Source: Liolophura sinensis | Taxonomy: Eukaryota; Mollusca; Polyplacophora; Chitonida; Chitonidae | Assembly: GCF_032854445.1 (NCBI RefSeq) | Contig: NC_088304.1 | Location: forward strand, 1,178,001-1,242,000 | Length of the DNA: 64,000 bases | Direction of reading: 5' to 3' | In this document: positions 28,201 to 40,200 of the stretch, one piece after another | Numbering within the stretch: the stretch's first letter is position 1 | Layout of the letters: the number at the start of each line of letters is the position of its first letter | Translations under genes and position numbers: made by a program | The notes under the pieces: model-generated | Seen by the model: the letters and a program-made list of their open reading frames with translations, nothing else | What the model was told of the DNA's origin: nothing | Database searches by the model: none

Positions 28201-31200
28201 ATTCTCATATCTACGTGCATTGTACTGGGTGCAGTAATGACATTCTCATATCTACGTGCATTGTACTGGGTGCAGTAATGACATTTTCATATCTAAGTGC
28301 ATTGTCCTGGGTGCAGTAATGACATTCTCATATCTACGTGCATTGTACTGGGTGCAGTAATGACATTCTCATATCTACATGCATTGTACTGGGTGCAGTA
28401 ATGACATTCTCATATGTACATGCATTGTACTGGGTGCAGTAATGACATTCTCATATGTACATGCATTGTACTGGGTGCAGTAATGACATTCTCATATCTA
28501 CGTGCATTGTACTGGGTGCAGTAATGACATTCTCATATGTACATGCATTGTACTGGGTGCAGTAATGACATCCTCATATCTACGTGCATTGTACTGGGTG
28601 CAGTAATGACATCCTCATATCTACGTGCATTGTACTGGGTGCAGTAATGGCATTCTCATATCTACGTGCATTGTACTGGGTGCAGTAATGACATTCTCAT
28701 ATGTACATGCATTGTACTGGGTGCAGTAATGACATTCTCATATCTACGTGCATTGTACTGGGTGCAGTAATGACATTCTCATATCTACGTGCATTGTACT
28801 GGGTGCAGTAATGACATTCTCATATCTACGTGCATTGTACTGGGTGCAGTAATGACATTTTCATATCTAAGTGCATTGTCCTGGGTGCAGTAATGACATT
28901 CTCATATCTACGTGCATTGTACTGGGTGCAGTAATGACATTCTCATATCTACATGCATTGTACTGGGTGCAGTAATGACATTCTCATATGTACATGCATT
29001 GTACTGGGTGCAGTAATGACATTCTCATATGTACATGCATTGTACTGGGTGCAGTAATGACATTCTCATATCTACGTGCATTGTACTGGGTGCAGTAATG
29101 ACATTCTCATATGTACATGCATTGTACTGGGTGCAGTAATGACATTCTCATATCTACGTGCATTGTACTGGGTGCAGTAATGACATTCTCATATCTACAT
29201 GCATTTTACTGGGTGCAGTAATGACATTCTCATATCTAAGTGCATTGTACTGGGTGCAGTAATGACATTCTCATATGTACATGCATTGTACTGGGTGCAG
29301 TAATGACATCCTCATAGCTACATGCATTGTACTGGGTGCAGTAATGACATTCTCATATGTACATGCATTGTACTGGGTGCAGTAGTGACATTCTCATATC
29401 TACATGCATTGTACTGGGTGCAGTAATGACATTCTCATATGTACATGCATTGTACTGGGTGCAGTAATGACATTCTCATATGTACATGCATTGTACTGGG
29501 TGCAGTAATGACATTCTCATATCTACGTGCATTGTACTGGGTGCAGTAATGACATTCTCATATGTACATGCATTGTACTGGGTGCAGTAATGACATTCTC
29601 ATATGTACATGCATTGTACTGGGTGCAGTAATGACATTCTCATATGTACATGCATTGTACTGGGTGCAGTAGTGACATTCTCATATCTACATGCATTGTA
29701 CTGGGTGCAGTAATGACATTCTCATATGTACATGCATTGTACTGGGTGCAGTAATGACATCTTCATATCTACGTGCATTGTACTGGGTGCAGTAATGACA
29801 TTCTCATATCTACGTGCATTGTACTGGGTGCAGTAATGACATTCTCATATGTACATGCATTGTACTGGGTGCAGTAATGACATTCTCATATCTACGTGCA
29901 TTGTACTGGGTGCAGTAATGACATTCTCATATGTACATGCATTGTACTGGGTGCAGTAATGGCATTCTCATATCTACGTGCATTGTACTGGGTGCAGTAA
30001 TGACATTCTCATATGTACATGCATTGTACTGGGTGCAGTAATGACATTCTCATATCTACGTGCATTGTACTGGGTGCAGTAATGACATTCTCATATCTAC
30101 ATGCATTGTACTGAGTGCAGTAATGACATTCTCATATGTACATGCATTGTACTGGGTGCAGTAATGACATTCTCATATCTAAGTGCATTGTACTGGGTGC
30201 AGTAATGACATCCTCATAGCTACATGCATTGTACTGGGTGCAGTAATGACATTCTCATATGTACATGCATTGTACTGGGTGCAGTAATGACATTCTCATA
30301 TCTACGTGCATTGTACTGGGTGCAGTAATGACATTCTCATATCTACGTGCATTGTACTGGGTGCAGTAATGACATTCTCATGTCTACGTGCATTGTACTG
30401 GGTGCAGTAATGACATCCTCTTATCTACGTGCATTGCACTGGGTGCAGTAATGACATTCTCATATCTACGTGCATTGTACTGGGTGCAGTAATGACATTC
30501 TCTTATCTACGTGCATTTTACTGAGTGCAGTAATGACATTCTCATATGTACATGCATTGTACTGGGTGCAGTAATGACATTCTCATATCTACATGCATTG
30601 CTTCCTGAATTATTCTAACATATCTCCAAAAACTGAAAAAATACGCTAAGCAATGGGGAGCGAAGTGTGCCCAAATTGATAATCTATACAGTTGTGGTTC
30701 TCTTCATGGACACTCGAACGGTTCCATTTCGCCGATAAAATAGGGTGGCTAGTTTGTTGCTGTCAGAACGTCTGTTTTCTTCAAAATTTGACAGCTCACA
30801 TTTTCAGAGGACAAAGGCAAAATGGATTTACATATAATAAGTCAGACAGTTAAGTTTAGAGGTGAAATATTTACCATTACCGACATCATATGGCCAATAG
30901 GCACTTGTTCTGTGTATGAGATATAAAAAAGTGACAAGCATTTAGGTGGTACATTTATATCTGGATATGCGCAACAGGGCATTCAGCTCCACAAGATCAT
31001 CAGACTCTCGGCAACTCTACCATCTCAGGAAGCACCAACTTCAACACGAATTTACAAGTTTCTCAAGAAATAAAACCTCTGTTCTGACATATTAACAAAA
31101 AGGAGCGAGCGGTTGTTTTCGGTGTTATCCCCCACCCCACCCCATTATTTTCATAATGGTATATCAGAAAAGAAATAGCAGGTAATATGCCATGTTCAAA

Positions 31201-34200
31201 TAACCTAGATAATGTACAGCAGACGGGAGTTGTTCACTGTTTGAGAACGAAGGGCCAGGGTCAGGCCTCCGGAGTTCTCTAGGAGTGTGAACAGCTCCCG
31301 TCTACTGTGCATTATCTAGGGGATTTGAACATGGCAAACTCCGATTTATTTCTTAAATGATATCTAGTGTCTTTCAGTGGAAATTATTAAATTATGCGTG
31401 TATGCTCTGACTTTCACATGTATTACCTCATGCAAATATGTTTCATGTTCATTAACTGGATGATTTAATAACTTTCTCGCATATTTCTCACACTAACCCA
31501 TCGCTGACCAGAACTACTTTTCGCCACCCACAGGAGGTATAATCACAGCTGAGGACCTAGGGAGGTACACAGTGCGCGAGGAATCTCCCGTCAGCTACAA
31601 GATGCGAAATGGACTCACCATCTTCTCCTCGCGTCCCCCATCAAGTGGACTCATCATCTCCTATATACTTAACATACTAGACGGTGAGATATACTATAAT
31701 TGCCTACACCTATCTTTTTGTGCGCAAATTTATGTGTTAATATTGGCCTATGAACCAAGATGGCGTGGCTAACGTCTGCATTTCCTTTGTGCAGGATATA
31801 ACATGACTCAACCTGACGTGGCTAACATCTATATTTCCTTTGTGCAAGATATAACATCACCCAGGCTGACGTCTATATTTCCTTTGTGCAAGATATAACA
31901 TCACTCAGGCTGACGTCTATATTTCTTTTGTGCAGGATATAACATCACCCAGGCTGACGTCTATATTTCCTTTGTGCAAGATATAGCATCACTCAGGCTG
32001 ACGTCTGTATTACCTTTGTGCAGGATATAAAATCACTCAGGCTGACGTCTATATTTCCTTTGTGCAGGATATAGCATCACTCAGGCTGACGTCTGTATTT
32101 CATTTGTGCAAGACATAGCATCACTCAAGCTGACATGCCTCACGTCTATATAAAGTAGCAGGATATAGCTTTACCCAAGCTGATTTGGCTGACGTCTTTG
32201 TTTCCCTTGTGCAGAATATAGCTTTACCCGGACTGATTTGGCTGACGTCTCTGTTTCCCTTGTGCAGAATATAGCTTTACCCGGACTGATTTGGCTGACG
32301 TCTCTGTTTGCCTTAAGCAGAATATAGCTTTACCCAGGCTGATGTGGCTGACGTCTCTGTTTCCCTTGAGCAGGATATATCTTTACACAGGCTGATTTGG
32401 CTGACGTCTCTGTTTCCCTTGAACAGGATATAGCTTTACCCAGGCTGATTTCGCTAACGTTTCTATTTCCGTTGTGCAGGATACAACCTTACACAAGCTG
32501 ACGTGGCTGACGTGAATAGCACGGTTCTGACCTATCACAGAATTGTTGAAGCGTTCAAATTTGGATACGCTAAGAGAACGAACCTTGGAGATGAGCTATT
32601 TTTAGGGCATGTGACAAAGGTAAGCATAGTCATACAGTAAGTCGAACAGACAACGGCGATCTATTTAAAACTAAAGAGTTTGATTTCTCCCAAAAGAAAT
32701 TAATAATTTTAAGAAAATTTCTGCACTGATTTAATTTTTTTTTAAATGATGACCCCCAAAAGCTAATGAATAATGAATACCTAAATAAATAAATATTGTG
32801 ACAAATATCTCACATTTTCAACACTGGCTGTCAAACTATAGGCTTGGAATATAATGAACCTTGGCAAGTGGGATATGGTGTAGTAGAATATTTAAGGCGT
32901 TCTTAATAATAATGAAGTGAATGCCGATAATTGCGGGATTCCCTTAGTCAATTCATTCTCAAATCCCACCATCCTTAAGCAGCTTTAAAGGCAAAGACAA
33001 CACTAATGTGAAATATATATATATATCAGACGAAAAACACTGTCCAGAAAAATAGTTCGATTTATTATTATATTTTTAATTACATTTATTTTATTCTAGT
33101 AAAATCGATACGAAACTATGGATTGTACGGTGTCAATTTCTGATCAAATTGGAACTAATGACGTTACATAAGGTTTTTGCTGCTGAACACACACTGCTAG
33201 ATTTCATCATTAAGTATGCATATATACATATAGATGTATGAATATATTCGCCGAATAGGCCTTAAACGAACTATTTCAAGCAGAAAATGTGACGTCACAG
33301 ATACATTCTGGTTTTAAAACCATTCTATTCTATTGGAAAAATTCTAAACTAATAACTTGAACTATTTTCCTGTACAGTGTTTAGTGGTCTTTCCTGTGAT
33401 ATATACTTCATTTCAGCGATTTCTTTGTCCTTAAGTTAAGTTTCGACAAATAGTACCGTTTAAACAATGTTTTTTTACATGATGTATATAGGATCATACG
33501 GCTGTTAATATACGGCTTTTGTTTATAGCTTCAAAGGATGCGTGAAACGCTGGGTTTTTATTGGGTTGTTATAATACAAGATATAGTTTGTGGTTTAACA
33601 TATAGGCCACATCATAGTTTTCTTGATGCGTAAAAAATGCTTTAAGCAACAATTTTCCTAAGGCCAGTCGAGAAAGTAGGTTGCTGTGGTTAGGTCAACA
33701 ATGATAGCGGTAAAAAACACCTTAGTGAGAGAACTCGAATTTGTAGCGCTTTGCTAGTCCTGCGCTCCCATTAAGCTCATTGATGACGTCATTTCTGAAT
33801 ATTTCCGAGCATTGACAGAAAATATGCGTAAATTAGAGGGGCTAGTAAGAAATATAAATCATGCCTCAAAAACGGAACAAAATGTCTCATGTTTTTATCA
33901 TATCTTCGGTCATGTTTCTTAAAACCGTACTCTTCGTTTTATAATACCTTTTACATATCCTTCAAGGTGATATTACAGAAAGCATTTTGTGCAAGAGCCC
34001 TCAGTTTGCCTTCTTCATTCCGCAGATGATCGAGAATTTGACCTCATCAGATGTGGGGGACAGCATAAGAGCCCGGATCACAGATGACAGGACGCACAAT
34101 TACACGTATTACGAACCGGTGTTTGCTGAAGAACCTGACCTAATGGGTACCGCCCACCTGTCAGTCATGGCTGCGAATGGAGATGCCGTGTCTGTCACCA

Positions 34201-37200
34201 GTACCATCAACTTATAGTAAGTTATAATTTGGGTACCGCCCACCTGTCAGTAATGGCTGCGAACGGACATGCCGTGTAGTTCACCAGTAAAATGAACTTG
34301 TAGTAAGTTATAATTTAGGTACCGCCCACCTGTCAGTAATGGCTGCGAGTGGACATGCCGTGTCGTTCACCAGTAAAATGAACTTATGGTAAGTTATAAT
34401 TTGGGTACCGCCCACCTGTCAGTAACGGCTGCGAGTGGACATGCCGTGTCGTTCACCAGTAAAATGAACTCATGGTAAGTTATAATTTGGGTACCGCCCA
34501 TCTGTCAGTAATGGCTGCGAGTGGACATGCCGTGTCGTTCACCAGTAAAATGAACTTATAGTAAGTTATAATTTGGGTACCGCCCACCTGTCAGTCATGG
34601 CTGCGAATGGAGATGCCGTGTCTTTCACCAGTACCATCAGCTTATAGTAAGTCATAATTTAGGTACCGCACATATGTCAGTTTTGGCTGCGAATGGAGAT
34701 GCTGTTTTGGCCACGAGTACCATCAGCTTGTTATAAGCCGTAATTTGGGAAGCGCCCACCTGTCAGTCATGGCTGCGAATGGACATGCAGTGTCTGTCAA
34801 CAGTACCATCAATTTACGGTAAGTTATAATTTGGGTACTGCCCACCTGTCAGTTTTGGCTGCGAATGGACATGCCGTGTCGATCACCAGTACCATCAGCT
34901 TGTTATAAGTCGTAGTTTGGAAGCGCCCACCTGTCAGTCATGGCTGCGAATGGACATGCCGTGTAGTTCACCAGTAAAATGAACTTGTAGTAAGTTATAA
35001 TTTGGGTACCGCCCACCTGTCAGTAATGGCTGCGAGTGGACATGCCGTGTCGTTCACCAGTAAAATGAACTTATGGTAAGTTATAATTTGGGTACCGCCC
35101 ACCTGTCAGTAACGGCTGCGAGTGGACATGCCGTGTCGTTCACCAGTAAAATGAACTCATGGTAAGTTATAATTTGGGTACCGCCCATCTGTCAGTAATG
35201 GCTGCGAGTGGACATGCCGTGTCGTTCACCAGTAAAATGAACTTATAGTAAGTTATAATTTGGGTACCGCCCACCTGTCAGTCATGGCTGCGAATGGAGA
35301 TGCCGTGTCTTTCACCAGTACCATCAGCTTATAGTAAGTCATAATTTAGGTACCGCACATATGTCAGTTTTGGCTGCGAATGGAGATGCTGTTTTGGCCA
35401 CGAGTACCATCAGCTTGTTATAAGCCGTAATTTGGGAAGCGCCCACCTGTCAGTCATGGCTGCGAATGGACATGCAGTGTCTGTCAACAGTACCATCAAT
35501 TTACGGTAAGTTATAATTTGGGTACTGCCCACCTGTCAGTTTTGGCTGCGAATGGACATGCCGTGTCGATCACCAGTACCATCAGCTTGTTATAAGTCGT
35601 AGTTTGGGAAGCGCCCACCTGTCAGTCATGGCTGCGAATGGACTTGCCGTGTCTGTCACCAGTACCATCAACTTACGGTAAGTTATAATTTGGGTACTGC
35701 CCACCTGTCAGTCATGGCTGCGAATGGAGATGCCGTGTCTATCAACAGTACCATCAACTTACGGTAAGTTATAATTTGGGTACCGCACATATGTGAGTTT
35801 TGGCTGCGAATGGAGATGCTGTTTTGGTCACGAGTACCATCAGCTTGATATAAGTCGTAATTTGGGAAGCGCCCATCTGTCAGTCATGGCTGCGAATGGA
35901 GATGCCGTGTCTGTCAACAGTACCATCGACTTATAATAAGTCATAATTCAGGTACCGCACATATGTGAATTTTGGCTGCGAATGGAGATGCTGTTTTGGT
36001 CACGAGTACCATCAGCTTGTTATAAGTCGTAATTTGGGAAGCGCCCACCTGTCAGTCATGGCTGCGAATGGACTTGCTGTGTCTGTCAACAGTACCATCA
36101 ATTTACGGTAAGTTATAATTTGGGTACCGCCCACCTGTCGGTCATGGCTGCGAATGGACATGCCGTGTCGTTCACCGGTAAAATGAACTTGTGATAAGTC
36201 ATAATTTAGGTACCGCCCACCTTTCAGTCTTGACTGTGAATGGAGATGCCGTGTCGATCACCAGAGCTATCAACTTATATTAAGTCATAATTTAGGTACC
36301 ACCCACCAGTAAGTTATGGCTGCAAATGGACATGCTGTTTTAGTCACCAGAACCATCAACGTATAGTCGTAACCTGGGTACCGCCCATCTGTCAATAATG
36401 GCTGCAAATGGGGATGTCGTGTCGGTCACCAGCACTAGTAGGTAGGTCGGCTTGTAGTAGGTTAAAGACCCTGAACGTTTTAAATTCGAATTCACGTTAG
36501 CGTTACAACAATGTGTGAATGACCATGGTTACGTATCACAATAACTCATATCAGTTTTATTAAATTTCCCATCGGTGTCATTATCACAATTTGAAAGTAG
36601 TTTTCGAAACGTTTATTCTGGACTTATTATTCTGCCTACAACACTGGACAGGTGCAATGACAAGCATGTAACTAACTCCATTGTAATTGTCTAAAATATT
36701 TAGAACTTATCATTAATGTTTGCTCTTTGCCAGTATAGAAGCGTTTTACTTTAAACATCGGTCACAAATGACTCTCCATGGAAATGCATTACCGTGGTTG
36801 AAAAAGCGTTGTATCTTTAAACGCCATATTGAAATGTCCCAATGGTAAGCAGTGAATCTAAATTTCGCCCTCTTCTGCTTATTCACAGTTTTGGTTCTAA
36901 AGTAGTGGGCTCTAGAACAGGTATTGTGTTTAATAACGAGATGGACGATTTCTCCACGCCCGGTCAGAACAACGCCTTCAACCTTCCGCCCTCTCCGGCC
37001 AATTTCATCCGGCCTGGAAAGCGCCCCCTATCCTCTATGTCACCCACTATCTTCGTGGACAAGGACGGGATAGTCCGGCTGGTGGCCGGGGCCTCCGGGG
37101 GGTCGCAGATTACCACAACCGTAGCCTGGGTAACACTTTTTGTTAATTCTTGTAAGGATAGAATGCTTCATGTCCCAGAGCCCGTATTTATCACGTAAAA

Positions 37201-40200
37201 TATCAAGCACAGCCACAATGGGTGATTTTCGAGGAATTCTTTTGTCGTCAAAAGTGAAACAGCCCTACTGTGTCATTTGACTTGTCAAAAATGTTAAACA
37301 ACCTTCGTTAACATTATTTTACCAATCACCTGTCTCGACCTTTTCCAGAAGCACAAATGACAAATCTCTCCTTTAGGAATTTGTCAAGTTCCCAATCGTT
37401 CAGTTTCTCGATTTTCTCAGTCTCAGTCATCATTTGTCTAGTCTAAATTACTTTTTAAGAACTTTCTTCCGACGCCTATGTTATAGTAAATGTGATCAAA
37501 AGTTGCCTAACATATTTGGCAGGTCATACAGTTGGACTTTTCCTACCTTTATCCATGAAAGAGTTCGAACTCGAATCTGCCCTATTAAAATGTTTTTAAA
37601 ATGTGGATACTTATTGTTTTCTGAACACATACTCCTCACAGCGTATGTGCCGCTCTCTACGCTCGCTGTACATTACTGCCGCCATTAAACAAACTTGACC
37701 TTTGGAGCCTTTGTAAGGCATGTAGGCTTGTTTAGGTTCAGCCTCACCACTTGTGTCCTCGCGCAGAACTACTTAATCAACGTTCATCGATAAGATCGTG
37801 TCAGGTGTTGGTTAGAATCATATTGTGCATACTTTAGATAAACCGAATGCGTGCGCGTAACGTGTTATTACGGACAGAGGGTGAGACAGAGTTTTTGTGT
37901 TTTCTGGAATCACTTCCTGCCTCATCACCGTGACTCCAGTGACCTCAGCGTTCAAGATATCTGTACAAAATTTGCTACTGTTGGCAGTGACGTAAAGCAA
38001 AAGTCGAGAGCGACGCTTGCGCTGTAAGGAGTATGTGTAGAACCATGAATATTTGAGTTCTTTCCTGCTTTGAGTTTGACCTGCAATTTATGACAGAAGT
38101 CTTGATAAATGCGGATGCGGCATCACGAAGCTGTCTTAGACTTAAGTCAGTCTTGACCTATCGCATAATGCCTGAGCTTTCAACACTACTATAACACTAA
38201 TTTCCAATTTTGTTGTAAAGGCTATGACATTTCTAAGTATCAAAAGAAAAAAAAGATAACTCTCAATTTTACCGCAGTAAAAAGTGTTGGACTTAAGATT
38301 AAATCTAACCTAAGTCTGAAACGGCTGCGTGATCCTGAAGCAATCATGTATTATTCTATTTTGTACGTTTATATTTATTCAAATGCAGCAGATTTCCCAA
38401 AGCCAAATTCAACAAAGCACTTTTCCACATTAAAACGCTTCCCCAGCGGCCACGCTAACAGCCTGAGCATGGTGTTTCCAGAAAATGCGATCACTCATTG
38501 GCTAATTCATATAGTCTGGAAGAGAGTACTTATAATTAGCTAGGTCTTAGTCTCAAAATTACTCGTAAGTAGTTAGCTCTTAGTCTGAAGAGTACTTGTA
38601 ATTAGCTAGTGCTTTGTTCTAAAATCCCTCCAAACTAGCTAGCTCTAATTCTCAATATTAATTCACTTCCAGGACATTTAAACACGCACCACCATTGGTC
38701 AGTGTGAAGTGATTTCAAATGAGTCGATTGAGGCCGCTTATTAAGCCAACGCGGTCATCTGTTGAGTTTTAATCAGCTGTATTTGTCATTATTATACTGG
38801 AATTGAAACATCTAAACATTTGATTCAGTCTGAAATCCCTTGTACCTCTCGCTCAGTTTGTTGATGGACGTTTGTAAATCTTCAACCTCCAGGGCTCGGT
38901 TGTTCAAAAGTGTTACATGGTTATTCAGTGATAGGATACGTAAAAATATGGTGTCAGTAATCCTCATATTGAGGAAGGCGTCAGTGATAGGATATGCAGA
39001 TATATGGTGTCAGTAATCCTCATATTGAGGAAGGCGTCAGTGATAGGATATGCAGATATATGGTGTCAGTAATCCTCATATTGGTCAAGGCGTCAGTGAT
39101 AGGATACACAGATATATGGTGTCAGTAATCCTCATATTGGTCAAGGCGTCAGTGATAGGATATGCAGATATATGGTGTCAGTAATCCTCATGCTGAGCAA
39201 GGTGTCAGTGATAGGATATGCAGATATATGGTGTCAGTAATCCTCATATTGGGCAAGGCGTCAGTGATAGGATATGCAGATATATGGTGTCAGTAGTCCT
39301 CATATTGGGCAAGGCATCAGTGATAGGATACACAAATATATGGTGTCAGTAATCCTCATACTGGGCAAGGCGTCAACAAGACCATCAAGTGAAGAAGGTG
39401 TATAGGTGAATCGCTTCAGCGATGTGACCATTGTAGGCATAACTCAATAAAGGGAGATAACATACTCAGCAGACACATAAATCTGGTTCCCTGACGTATT
39501 ATGCGTACCTTGAACATCTGCAGCGATTAGCGCCATCAGGGGGAGGGAACCAGCTAGCAGACACATTTGACGTCGTCTGCAGGATTCGAGAATATATCTG
39601 TACCCCATGTGACCGTTGATGTCCAATAAAAAGCGGAGTATTTTGTCTGATGCGGGATAATAGCTATTACCGGTGTCAAATCATATTATATATTTGTGAT
39701 TTTAACAAAACCCAGTAAAGTTTTATAGTGACTAAATGGAACAGCCGGAAATTTAGTTCATATTTAATACAGTGTTACGCAATTATTTTTGGGCCAAGTT
39801 CAAAACTGAAGACTTGATTTATTTATTTATTTGATTGGTATTTTACGCCGTACTCAAAAATATTTCACTTATAGTACGGCGACCAGCATTATGGTTGGAA
39901 GAAACCGGGCAGAGCCCGGAGGAAACCCACGACCATCCGCAGGTTGATGGCAGACTTTCCCACATGTGGCCTGAAAACTTGAAGTTAAATCTTTGTATTA
40001 AGTCTTAACACAAGTTTGAAAAACCAGGCCCTGTCTTCTGTTAGCCCAGTATACATGTATACAAGTACATAAAATGTGAACCACATTAAATGTGAACCAC
40101 CCAATCCAACCACACTCTGGCGTTACAGGTGGCGATGCAAGCCCTGTGGTTTGGTTTGGACATGCAGAAGGCCATCGACAAACCCCGGATGCACCATCAG

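Noticed and set aside
27278-30600. CRISPR-like regular array
   Set aside because: Units are contiguous with no unique spacers, and the context is a eukaryotic intron; it is a satellite.
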